Made by a program: the position numbers and the translations under genes. From assembly GCA_024682215.1 (NCBI GenBank), contig JAIKZM010000040.1:1-62063 (forward strand): 62,063 bases of DNA, given 5' to 3'. This document shows positions 1-7,497 of the stretch, piece by piece (the stretch's first letter is position 1; every line of letters starts with the position of its first letter). The notes beneath the pieces are model-generated. The model ran no database searches and was not told the origin of the DNA. It was given only the letters and a program-made list of their open reading frames with translations. This stretch comes from Saccharofermentans sp. (GTDB taxonomy: Bacteria; Bacillota; Clostridia; Saccharofermentanales; Saccharofermentanaceae).

Positions 1-908
1 ACTGAAAACTTGCTTTTTGCTCCTTTGGCGATTTCGGGGAAGGAGATCTCATAACCTCTTTCTTTCAGCCTGTTTGCGAGCTTGGCGCTTCTTAGATAGA
101 AGGTTAGTCCTTCATACATCTCAACAAGGAATGTGCTGTCATATCCGGCGTATTTTGAGAGTGTTCTCTTCACCTCTGAAAAGTGGGATTTGAGGTGCTT
201 TTCCATCTTTGGGGCCATTGCTGACAGAAGAGCATCATCGTATCTCACCCTGTGTGTCGGCGTAGAGAGTTTTGTTGCTGCCGCAACATCCATTATCGTG
301 TATTTCGATCTAAGACCATAAGGAACGAATTCGATCGTTGAGACTCTCTCGATATCAAAATCAGGAGTGAAATTAACACCGATCACGGCTGCTCTGACAT
401 TTGCGAGATCTTCGTGCATCAACCGGATGTCACTCTTTGCCTCAGCGAATTTATCATCGTATATAGCAGTTTCAAGAGAATCCCTGAGTTCTGTCAGGCC
501 TTCGGAAGTTATGCTGCTGTTTTTGAGCTCGCTGTAAAGGTTCTCGATAACATCAACGTAGACCATGAGTTCGCGCAAAGTCTGCACGAGCGTGTAAAGG
601 GAAGTATCTCTGCTGTTGGAAGCTTTGCGCACGCCGCCGAAAAGCTTCAGTGTCTTTATCTGCGCAAGGATATCACTCATGGACGCGCAGAGTTCGTTGT
701 TTTCGATGAGATCTTTTAATATGTTCTGGCGGAAGATCATGTCGCTTGGATCTGCCGGGATCTGTGAAACGATCTTCTTTATAACTGCGCGCTCATCTGG
801 GTCTCCGCCCATATGATCGGTTAGCTCGCTAAGTGCGATGTCTTTAATCGTATTAGCAGACAGTTCGACAGTCTGCTTTGAAGATCCTTTTGCAAACAGT
901 ACATCCAT
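1..908 (-). CDS. MutS-related protein, N-terminal part (runs off the window)
   Basis: The reverse strand is open from an ATG at 908 to the window edge, giving 302 residues without a stop. The protein is mostly helical. It resembles the clamp/lever helical domain of MutS-family mismatch-repair ATPases that lack the N-terminal mismatch-binding domain, with stretches such as FDIERVSTIEFVPYGLRSKY and a later long helical segment rich in K, R and E. The ATPase domain would lie beyond the edge. The start at 908 is preferred over an in-frame ATG at 920 because GAAAGGATGG lies about 11 bases before it. Family assignment rests on general resemblance, not on a catalytic motif. The neighbouring AraC gene is divergent, with about 90 bp between them. 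Confidence 0.5.
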   Translation of the reverse strand, partial: MDVLFAKGSSKQTVELSANTIKDIALSELTDHMGGDPDERAVIKKIVSQIPADPSDMIFRQNILKDLIENNELCASMSDILAQIKTLKLFGGVRKASNSRDTSLYTLVQTLRELMVYVDVIENLYSELKNSSITSEGLTELRDSLETAIYDDKFAEAKSDIRLMHEDLANVRAAVIGVNFTPDFDIERVSTIEFVPYGLRSKYTIMDVAAATKLSTPTHRVRYDDALLSAMAPKMEKHLKSHFSEVKRTLSKYAGYDSTFLVEMYEGLTFYLRSAKLANRLKERGYEISFPEIAKGAKSKFS

Positions 909-1000
909 GACTAAGACCATCCTTTCAGATTCAATATACAAACAAGCGGTTTTTGGTTATATAATAATCTTACGAAATATATAAGGATATTATTCTGATT

Positions 1001-1765
1001 ATGGAGAGGAAGAAAGACTTTCTTATAGATCCCGGTGAGATCCGCAAGCTTGTACATAAGAATGCGGAGAGCAGGTTCATGCACACCACATACAGGGAGG
1101 AACTCGAGCGCTTCTTCCTGCTGGCAAAGGGCGATAAAAGGGCGGTCGAGCTTTCGGACTATGTACTTGATGCGGATCTGCAGGGAAAACTCTCGGAAGA
1201 CCCGCTTAGGAACATGAGATATCTGTTTATAGTAAATACCGGACTTGCTACGAGATTTGCCATTGAAGCAGGAGCTCCACAGGAGGTAGTCTATTCATCG
1301 AGCGACATCTATATAAGAAAAGCGGATGTGGCAAAGAGTATCGAAGAGATAGTTAAACTCAATCACGATTACTGGGTGTATCTGGTCGGACTTGTCCGGG
1401 ATTCCCGCAAAACACAGCAATATTCAAAGCCTGTCGTTCAGTGCATAGATTACATAACATCGCACTTTAATACAAAAGTATCACTGGAGGAACTTGCCGG
1501 GATTACAGGTCTTTCACCCAATTATCTTGTATCGCTTTTCAAGGGGGAGACTGGAAAGACTGTCGGTGAATATCTTACTGAATTCAGGATCGATTCGGCA
1601 TGCGCTCTTCTCACGCAGACCGACTACGGTTATCTTCAGATAGCGCTGTCTCTCGGTTTCTGTACGCAAAGCTATTTCACCAAGATCTTCAGAGAGAAGG
1701 CAGGCGTTACTCCGAGGACATACAGGCTTAAGCATACAGACAAAGCTTTTACGGAATTAGGATGA
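1001..1765 (+). CDS. AraC-family transcriptional regulator
   Basis: The 254-residue protein ends in a two-helix-turn-helix AraC DNA-binding domain (about residues 150-248). The first recognition unit lies around ISLEELAGITGLSPNYLVSLF-type sequence and the second ends in a typical CTQSYFTKIFREKAGVTPRTY segment. The N-terminal 140 residues have no recognisable cupin motif, so the ligand cannot be predicted. A TATAAT-like element lies at 960-965, but no convincing -35 box is visible. The gene is followed by an ABC exporter pair with its own extended -10 promoter, so it may or may not control that pair. Confidence 0.85.
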   Translation: MERKKDFLIDPGEIRKLVHKNAESRFMHTTYREELERFFLLAKGDKRAVELSDYVLDADLQGKLSEDPLRNMRYLFIVNTGLATRFAIEAGAPQEVVYSSSDIYIRKADVAKSIEEIVKLNHDYWVYLVGLVRDSRKTQQYSKPVVQCIDYITSHFNTKVSLEELAGITGLSPNYLVSLFKGETGKTVGEYLTEFRIDSACALLTQTDYGYLQIALSLGFCTQSYFTKIFREKAGVTPRTYRLKHTDKAFTELG

Positions 1766-1805
1766 TCAGTTGCCGATATTTTCACGGTATTGCTTAAAAA
1801 GAAAG

Positions 1806-1814
1806 TGATATAAT
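1806..1814 (+). promoter_or_regulatory. Extended -10 promoter for the ABC exporter pair
   Basis: TG at 1806-1807, one base, then a perfect TATAAT at 1809-1814, 33 bases before the ATG of the ATPase gene. No good -35 hexamer is present, which is normal for an extended -10 promoter. Confidence 0.55.
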
Positions 1815-1846
1815 CTCTCCGGAATAAAAAGACAGGGGATAGAACA

Positions 1847-2560
1847 ATGGAATTTGTTATCAGCCACTTGGTTAAGAGCTACGGCTCCAAGCAGGTCCTA
1901 AAGGATTGCGATTTTGTGTTTGAAGAGGGCAGGATCTACGGCCTTCTCGGACGTAACGGTTCAGGTAAGACGACGTTTTTCAACTGTATAAACAGCGATA
2001 TTGATATCAACTCAGGAGAGTTCTATTTCCGTGAGGGAAAGGACGCAGCCGGAAAGATCGCTTTACAGCCAGAAGACATCGGTTATGTCGTATCCACGCC
2101 CACAGTTCCCGAGTTCATGACGGGACGTGAGTTCTTGAAATTCTTCATCGAGGTTCATGAGGAGATCACACCCGATAAGACCATCGATGAATACTTCGAT
2201 TACATGATGATCCCTGAAGATGACCGTGACCGCATCCTCAAGGACTATTCCCACGGTACGAAGAACAAGATGCAGATGCTGGTCAACATCATCGCCAAGC
2301 CGAAACTCATGCTCTTGGATGAGCCTCTGACATCACTTGACGTTATCGTAGCCGAAGAGATGAAGAACGTGATAAGGAATCAGAAAGAGGGACATATCAC
2401 GATCTTTTCAACACACCTTCTTGATGTTGCTTTGGATCTTTGCGATGAGATAGTTCTCTTAAACCACGGAAAGCTTGAGCCGATCGATAAGAGCAACCTC
2501 GGTGATGCTGATTTCAAGAATAAGATAATTGCCGCTCTGATGGACCAGGAAGATGCTTAA
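1847..2560 (+). CDS. ABC transporter ATP-binding protein
   Basis: A single 237-residue nucleotide-binding domain. Walker A is GRNGSGKT (residues 35-42). The signature is unusual, SHGTKNKM in place of LSGGQ, and is followed by Walker B LMLLDEP and a D-loop LTSLD. A late switch histidine appears in STHLLD. The GGGGAT ribosome site sits 10 bases before the ATG. Its 3' end overlaps the next gene by 8 bp, so it is translationally coupled to that membrane protein. This is the arrangement of ABC-2 type exporters. Substrate is unknown; the divergent signature resembles other two-gene exporters of Clostridia. Confidence 0.9.
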   Translation: MEFVISHLVKSYGSKQVLKDCDFVFEEGRIYGLLGRNGSGKTTFFNCINSDIDINSGEFYFREGKDAAGKIALQPEDIGYVVSTPTVPEFMTGREFLKFFIEVHEEITPDKTIDEYFDYMMIPEDDRDRILKDYSHGTKNKMQMLVNIIAKPKLMLLDEPLTSLDVIVAEEMKNVIRNQKEGHITIFSTHLLDVALDLCDEIVLLNHGKLEPIDKSNLGDADFKNKIIAALMDQEDA

Positions 2561-4289
2561 TGACTTTTTTACGATTCTGCCAAAGGTTCTTCATTTAAGG
2601 AGCATCATCGGATACAACAGTCTGGTTTTTGCCCTTAAGAAGACGCCCGTTATCGGTAAGGTGATACCTGACCGTTTGTATAAGACGACATTTCTTAAGG
2701 TCATATATTGGATATCCCATATCATTAAAGAAGTCGGAGCCCTGTTCATCGGCAAGATGTGCGGTATTTCCTGTGTATATCTCGCAGCAGGTCTGATGGC
2801 TGCAGCCTATAAGTCTGCCGATCTGATACCGGATATGAGCGAGAACGGCATTTTCGGAATGTTCGCGCTTTTCTTCTTCATCTTGTACGCGCTGATAGGA
2901 TTGCTGCTCAATACGAAATACTTCAAAAAGACTACGGAGAAGGATTACCTTGTCTTCATGATCCGCATGGATGCAAAGAAGCTTAACAATACGCTTTTTG
3001 CTTATGAACTGGGTAAGATCTTTATAGGATACTATCTTGTAGGCCCTGTAGCTGCTGTTTTCGGCTGCCCGTTATGGGCATGGCTGGTAATACCGTTTCT
3101 TGCAGTATTCATGAAGCTTTTTGGAGCAGGCTTCCTTTCGTGCAGATATAAGAACCTCAACAAAAAGCATAAGCCGCTTCGGAACAGTTATGCGGGAGAC
3201 GTGTTTAAGCTGGTGGCGGTCATCCTGCTGATGCCGTTCCTGATGGTGTTATTCATCAACGGATACTATGTTCCGATGCCCGTGATCATTGCTTTGACAG
3301 TACTCTTTTTTGTACTCGGTGTATGCGGCTTCTTTGTTCTGAAGAACACTGACGCGACTCTTCACCGCAAAGCGCTTCATGACGGATATGTTGATGAAAA
3401 AGCATCAACGGCCGAAGCAAGAAACCAGACCAGGTCTTTTAAGAAGATCAAGGCTGAGGGGAGTTTTAAAAGCGACAAGAAGGGCTTTGAATATCTGAAT
3501 GCTCTTTTCGTTAAGAGACACAGGAAGATGCTGATCATGAAGCCTGTTGCTTTCACGGTCATTATACTTGCATTGACCGCCTTCGCGATCTATCTGTTCA
3601 TAGCCTGCTATTACGAGGACAATGGCGCTGATGCATGCCGTAATATGGTAATGAATAATCTGGTCAATCTCTTTACGTTCAGGGGATTCAGCGATCCGCT
3701 GGTGGATCTTAAGGAATCTTCTTTCGAGTTTTTCAGATGGTGTGCATCTTTTCAGCTGTTTGCTCTGTCTGTTCCGATTGCTATGGCCGAGAATTCATTT
3801 AAGTGTACTCAGGCCATGTATATCAACTGCGACAACAGTCTCATGACATTCAGTTTCTTCAAGAAGAGGGAGATGATAATGAAGCTGTTTGACATCAGGT
3901 TTAAGCAGCTGATAAAGATAAACATCCCTCCGGCAATTGTTTCTTCTATAGCCGCAAATCTCGTTCTTTTTGCCACGGGCGGACAGGAATACCCGTTCCA
4001 GTATCTGGTCACTTTCATCATCGCCTCAGCATTTGTAGTGATCTATTCGATGAGCTGGCTCGCGCTTTACTATCTGTTCCAGCCGTTTACGACCACGGTT
4101 ACGGTCAAGAGCGGGGCATATGCCGCTGCAAGGACAGTATTTTCGATCATCATGGCAATAGTCATGTTTATTCCTGCGCATTCGCTTATCGTAATGGGCG
4201 TAACGGTGATCTTCGCGTTCCTGTTTGTATTGATCATGAGGAAACTTGTTTACAAGAAGGCAACTAAGACCTGGAGAGTCAAAGCCTAG
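2553..4289 (+). CDS. ABC exporter membrane subunit (hydrophobic protein)
   Basis: This 578-residue protein has eight to ten predicted membrane segments. They are clustered at about 55-120, 150-185, 220-265, 330-355 and 470-565, and a charged cytoplasmic loop rich in K lies near 280-325. It carries no nucleotide-binding motif. The 8-bp overlap with the upstream ATPase gene and the absence of another permease nearby mark it as the partner membrane subunit. It is much larger than a usual ABC-2 permease. A promoter for the next operon begins right after the stop codon, so transcription of the exporter probably ends or reads through here. Confidence 0.7.
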   Translation: MLNDFFTILPKVLHLRSIIGYNSLVFALKKTPVIGKVIPDRLYKTTFLKVIYWISHIIKEVGALFIGKMCGISCVYLAAGLMAAAYKSADLIPDMSENGIFGMFALFFFILYALIGLLLNTKYFKKTTEKDYLVFMIRMDAKKLNNTLFAYELGKIFIGYYLVGPVAAVFGCPLWAWLVIPFLAVFMKLFGAGFLSCRYKNLNKKHKPLRNSYAGDVFKLVAVILLMPFLMVLFINGYYVPMPVIIALTVLFFVLGVCGFFVLKNTDATLHRKALHDGYVDEKASTAEARNQTRSFKKIKAEGSFKSDKKGFEYLNALFVKRHRKMLIMKPVAFTVIILALTAFAIYLFIACYYEDNGADACRNMVMNNLVNLFTFRGFSDPLVDLKESSFEFFRWCASFQLFALSVPIAMAENSFKCTQAMYINCDNSLMTFSFFKKREMIMKLFDIRFKQLIKINIPPAIVSSIAANLVLFATGGQEYPFQYLVTFIIASAFVVIYSMSWLALYYLFQPFTTTVTVKSGAYAAARTVFSIIMAIVMFIPAHSLIVMGVTVIFAFLFVLIMRKLVYKKATKTWRVKA

Positions 4290-4296
4290 ACTTAAT

Positions 4297-4344
4297 CTTG
4301 ACAATGTAAAGTTCACTGATATACTCAATCTTGACAGTGTCAAG
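4297..4344 (+). promoter_or_regulatory. Promoter with twin TetR-type operators
   Basis: TTGACA at 4298-4303, a 16-base spacer and TATACT at 4320-4325 make a strong sigma-A promoter. Two 15-bp palindromes of the form CTTGACANTGTCAAG flank it. The copy at 4297-4311 has one mismatch and covers the -35 box. The copy at 4330-4344 is perfect and covers the expected transcription start. Their centres are 33 bp apart, about three helical turns. The TetR protein encoded in the same operon is the obvious ligand, which would make the operon autoregulated; that binding is inferred. Confidence 0.75.
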
Positions 4345-4356
4345 TTTGAGGTGTGC

Positions 4357-5439
4357 ATGAAAGCGAAAAAGCGGATAATGATATCAGTACTTTGTATTTT
4401 GGCAGTTTCACTGCTGCTTTTGGCTGTTTGGGCGATAATGAGTCCGGGGAAGATAAGAACATATAAGGAGCCTGACAGTCTTTCGGAGAAATTCGTGATG
4501 GATATAAACGGAGCTCCGAACGGTTTCTTCATCAACAGTAAAGATGTGGATAATCCTGTTCTGCTCCTTGTTTCGAGTGGCCCCGGTACGGACGACTATG
4601 TTTTCACTGATAAGTACAGGAATATGCATCTTGAAGATGATTTCACGGTTGTCTACTGGGACTACAGATGGATGGGGATCGCTTATGACGGCAAAGTGAG
4701 GAAGGATGAGATCACTCTTACGAACCTGCTCAATGATACACAGGCTGTAACAGGTTATCTCAAAGAACGCTTTCACAAGGATAAGATCTATATTATGGGC
4801 TTTTCGGGCGGATCTCATATTGCGCTCCGCGAGGCTCAAAGACATCCTGAGAATTACCTCGCTTATATCGGCATGGCTCAGTGTGTAACGGATTCTTATG
4901 AGAACGACACTTTGATGTATGAATTCATGAAGAAGGTTTTTACAGATCGCGGAGATAAGAAAAATCTTTCAAAACTTGAGTCATCTGTCGATCATAAAGA
5001 AAACGGTAAAGTTAAATGCAGGGACTGGTATTCATATGTAATGCTCCTTCATACCGCAGGCGGAGGAACGATCAGGGACAAAGACGAATTTCAGGGGATC
5101 GCGTGGCCGATCATTACCGCCGGGTGCTATACATTAAAAGAGAAGATAAATTATGTTGTTGCCATGAAGATGTACAGGACTACTCCGCTTGCTTCCGAAT
5201 TGGACGGTTTCGATTACAGGCAGAGCATAACGGAGCTGAAGGTCCCTGTATATTTCATCAGCGGTGAATACGATTACAACTGTCCCTGGGAACTCGTAAA
5301 GGAATACAATGAAAAGATAAGCGCGCCGGCAAAAGGATTCTATAAGATACCCGGTGCCGCGCACAGCCCTCTGTGGGAGAATCCTGAAGAGACATGCAGG
5401 ATCTTAAGAGACATAAAGGAGAATACTCAAAATGGCTGA
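4357..5439 (+). CDS. Membrane-anchored alpha/beta hydrolase
   Basis: A 360-residue protein. An N-terminal hydrophobic anchor (about residues 6-28) is followed by an alpha/beta-hydrolase domain. The nucleophile elbow is GFSGGS (148-153, Ser150). An acid is likely in GEYDYNCPW and the catalytic His in PGAAHSPLW. The oxyanion-side motif SSGPGTDD resembles the HGGPG of proline iminopeptidases. A longer reading frame starts at 4246, but that start lies inside the upstream gene. ATG 4357 follows GAGGTG by 4 bases and lies just after the operator-bearing promoter. The gene overlaps the TetR gene by 8 bp, so its expression is probably derepressed by that regulator's ligand. Confidence 0.82.
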   Translation: MKAKKRIMISVLCILAVSLLLLAVWAIMSPGKIRTYKEPDSLSEKFVMDINGAPNGFFINSKDVDNPVLLLVSSGPGTDDYVFTDKYRNMHLEDDFTVVYWDYRWMGIAYDGKVRKDEITLTNLLNDTQAVTGYLKERFHKDKIYIMGFSGGSHIALREAQRHPENYLAYIGMAQCVTDSYENDTLMYEFMKKVFTDRGDKKNLSKLESSVDHKENGKVKCRDWYSYVMLLHTAGGGTIRDKDEFQGIAWPIITAGCYTLKEKINYVVAMKMYRTTPLASELDGFDYRQSITELKVPVYFISGEYDYNCPWELVKEYNEKISAPAKGFYKIPGAAHSPLWENPEETCRILRDIKENTQNG

Positions 5440-6007
5440 CCAATACCATCACGGCAATCTGAGGCAGGCGCTGATAGACGCCGGAATAAAGATAATCAAT
5501 GAGAGTGGTGAAGATGCGCTGTCTCTGCGCAAAGCCGCTGCTGCCTGCGATGTTTCTCACGCCGCTCCTTATGCTCATTTCAAGGATAAGGAAGATCTGC
5601 TTGATGCGATAAAGAACAGCGTTACCGATAAGTTTACCGGGGAACTTGAGGCTGCGGTAAAAGATGCGGGAAGTGCCGACGAGGCTCTGATCGCAATGGG
5701 AAGAGCGTACATCTCGTTCTTTTCTCACAATCCGGATTACTATTTGTTTTTGTTTGGCAAACAGAATATCTCCGCTCATCTTCAGATGAATAAGGAAAAC
5801 AAAGACGATTATCCGCCGTTCCTTCTTCTTCGTAAATACTACAAGAAACATCTTAAGGAGAATGGAATAAAGATCTCCGCTGAAGAGCAGGAAATAGAGC
5901 TTATCAAGACCTGGTCTATCGTACACGGCATGGCATCCATCGCCTGCATGAAGGGTGTTAAGACATCTTTTGACTGGGATGATCCGGACGCACGGCTGAT
6001 CACTTGA
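5432..6007 (+). CDS. TetR/AcrR-family repressor
   Basis: This 191-residue regulator has an N-terminal TetR helix-turn-helix (about residues 10-57, with the recognition helix around CDVSHAAPYAHF). The ligand-binding domain is of the kind often annotated WHG. It is coupled to the hydrolase by an 8-bp overlap and ends the two-gene operon. TetR proteins bind palindromes as dimers, and the perfect CTTGACAGTGTCAAG site plus a near copy around the operon promoter are the natural targets. The inducer may be a substrate or product of the hydrolase. Confidence 0.88.
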   Translation: MADQYHHGNLRQALIDAGIKIINESGEDALSLRKAAAACDVSHAAPYAHFKDKEDLLDAIKNSVTDKFTGELEAAVKDAGSADEALIAMGRAYISFFSHNPDYYLFLFGKQNISAHLQMNKENKDDYPPFLLLRKYYKKHLKENGIKISAEEQEIELIKTWSIVHGMASIACMKGVKTSFDWDDPDARLIT

Positions 6008-6099
6008 TCAGTACTATTAATGTCTCGCATTAATACAGCGAGTAAATTAATATATAAACAGATAACGCATATTCTTTTGCAGAGAAAGGAGAACGTATC

Positions 6100-6270
6100 A
6101 TGGCTTATGAGATAACAAGAAGATGCAACGGATGCGGCAAGTGTGAGTTTGTCTGTTCCATGGATGCGATAAGGCGCAGCTGGGGTTCATATACGATCGA
6201 TCCTGATCTGTGTGATTCATGCGGAGCCTGTGCTCCTGTTTGTCCGAGGAAGGCGATCGATCCGGACTGA
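6100..6270 (+). CDS. 2[4Fe-4S] ferredoxin
   Basis: A 56-residue protein with two complete cluster motifs: Cys9, Cys12, Cys15, Cys19 and Cys38, Cys41, Cys44, Cys48. The last cysteine of each motif is followed by the usual clostridial pattern (CSMDAI and CPRKAI). It is a small soluble electron carrier of anaerobic metabolism, used by oxidoreductases and hydrogenases. GAAAGGAG lies 8 bases before the ATG. It stands alone, with its own terminator just downstream, so the physiological partner is not indicated by context. Confidence 0.93.
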   Translation: MAYEITRRCNGCGKCEFVCSMDAIRRSWGSYTIDPDLCDSCGACAPVCPRKAIDPD

Positions 6271-6293
6271 GTTTTTACCTATTATCACTTGTT

Positions 6294-6328
6294 GAGCCGT
6301 CTCGGGTAATGAGGCGGCTCTTGTTTTT
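6294..6328 (+). terminator. Intrinsic terminator after the ferredoxin gene
   Basis: A 10-bp stem (GAGCCGTCTC with GAGGCGGCTC, one G-U pair) with a 7-base loop, followed by TTGTTTTT. Confidence 0.85.
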
Positions 6329-6473
6329 CATAGATAATCGACACCGTGATTTCTGACTGTAGATTAACCGACATAAGCAACAGTTATTGTTCATTGTGTT
6401 CACCATCTGCGAATGATTAAATCAGGGCGTCAAACAAAACAACAACAAAAACTCAACAAGGAAGGTAAATGAC

Positions 6474-7406
6474 ATGAACAAAAAAGTAATGGTTCTTTTC
6501 GCAAGTGCGGTACTTACCGCTTCCATAGCAGCCACCGGTTGCGGAAACAAAGTAAACATGCTGCCGGCAGTTAAACAGCCTGCTGCAGCCGTACAGGAAA
6601 CAACCGGTGAAAATGATGAAGGATACGAAGAGGTTTCTTTTGAGAATCTTGAGTATGCTACAGAGGAAAAGCAGGCTGATAACGTCTTTAAGGCTTTGGT
6701 AGGAAAATTCCCGAGCAAGACATCTGAAACACCTGCAGCAAAGGTAGTTAACAAGACCACTTCAAAGAAGACAAACAAGTCAACTAAGACAACAAAGAAG
6801 ACCACAAAGCAGGCTGCTTCAAAGACTTCTAAGAAGAATGCACCTATCTGGAAGACTTGCGTGCCTTTGGCACTCATCCCTGCATCAACTGATCTTTCAA
6901 ACGACAGCAACAAGCCCGGTCCCTGGGCAGTAGGTGATCCTGCTGTAAATAATCCTTCATCAAAGAAGCATGAAACAAAGAAGGATTCCGGTTCTAAGAA
7001 CGATAAGGGTTCCAAGAAGGAACAGGGAACAAAGAAGCATACTTCCAAGAAGACTCCTTCTGCAAAGAAGCATACAGTAAAGAAGAGCTATAAGATCAAT
7101 CAGGATGTAAAGAAGAAGATCGAGAAGATCAAGAAGGCAGCTGCAAAGAAGGTTGCTCAGAAAAAGGCTGAACAGGCAAGGAAGGATTTCCTTAAGAAGG
7201 TAAGCCAGGCTAAGAAGAACGCTCAGAAGAAGGCAGCACAGAAGAAGGCAGAGCAGGCTAAGAAGGCCGCTCAGAAGATGGCAAAGAAAGCTGCCCAGAA
7301 GAAGGCTGCTCAGATCAGGAAGAACATGAAGAAGATGGCTAAGGCTATGAATAAGTCTCACAGCAACAAGTCACACAAGATAACTAAGATAGTTGTTTTC
7401 CACTGA
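6474..7406 (+). CDS. Lysine/alanine-rich lipoprotein
   Basis: This 310-residue protein starts with a lipoprotein signal whose lipobox ends at Cys23 (AATGC). Residues 24-80 are mixed and partly acidic. From about residue 85 to the end the chain is very rich in Lys, Ala, Thr and Ser, with repeated AAQKKA/KKAEQA blocks between 210 and 295. The composition recalls histone H1-like proteins, but the lipobox puts it outside the membrane. A plausible role is binding polyanions such as teichoic acid or extracellular DNA; this is inference. The start is backed by AAGGAAGG, and the leader just upstream is very rich in A and C. No known domain is recognised. Confidence 0.75.
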   Translation: MNKKVMVLFASAVLTASIAATGCGNKVNMLPAVKQPAAAVQETTGENDEGYEEVSFENLEYATEEKQADNVFKALVGKFPSKTSETPAAKVVNKTTSKKTNKSTKTTKKTTKQAASKTSKKNAPIWKTCVPLALIPASTDLSNDSNKPGPWAVGDPAVNNPSSKKHETKKDSGSKNDKGSKKEQGTKKHTSKKTPSAKKHTVKKSYKINQDVKKKIEKIKKAAAKKVAQKKAEQARKDFLKKVSQAKKNAQKKAAQKKAEQAKKAAQKMAKKAAQKKAAQIRKNMKKMAKAMNKSHSNKSHKITKIVVFH

Positions 7407-7440
7407 TAATCCAGAACCGGAATAACATACTTCCATATGA

Positions 7441-7475
7441 AACAGCCCGCAGGAATATCCTGCGGGTTGTTCGTT
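7441..7475. terminator. Hairpin between convergent genes
   Basis: AACAGCCCGCAGGA pairs with TCCTGCGGGTTGTT across a 3-base loop. The position between the stop codons of two convergent genes suggests it ends both transcripts; the plus strand continues TTGTTCGTT. Confidence 0.75.
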
Positions 7476-7497
7476 AGGAAAGTATTAGGGAGATGAT

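Noticed and set aside
6422..7048. Long minus-strand ORF opposite the lysine-rich lipoprotein
   Set aside because: It is the complement of a lysine-rich (AAG/AAA) gene, which yields Phe/Leu-rich shadow ORFs. It has no ribosome site or domain.
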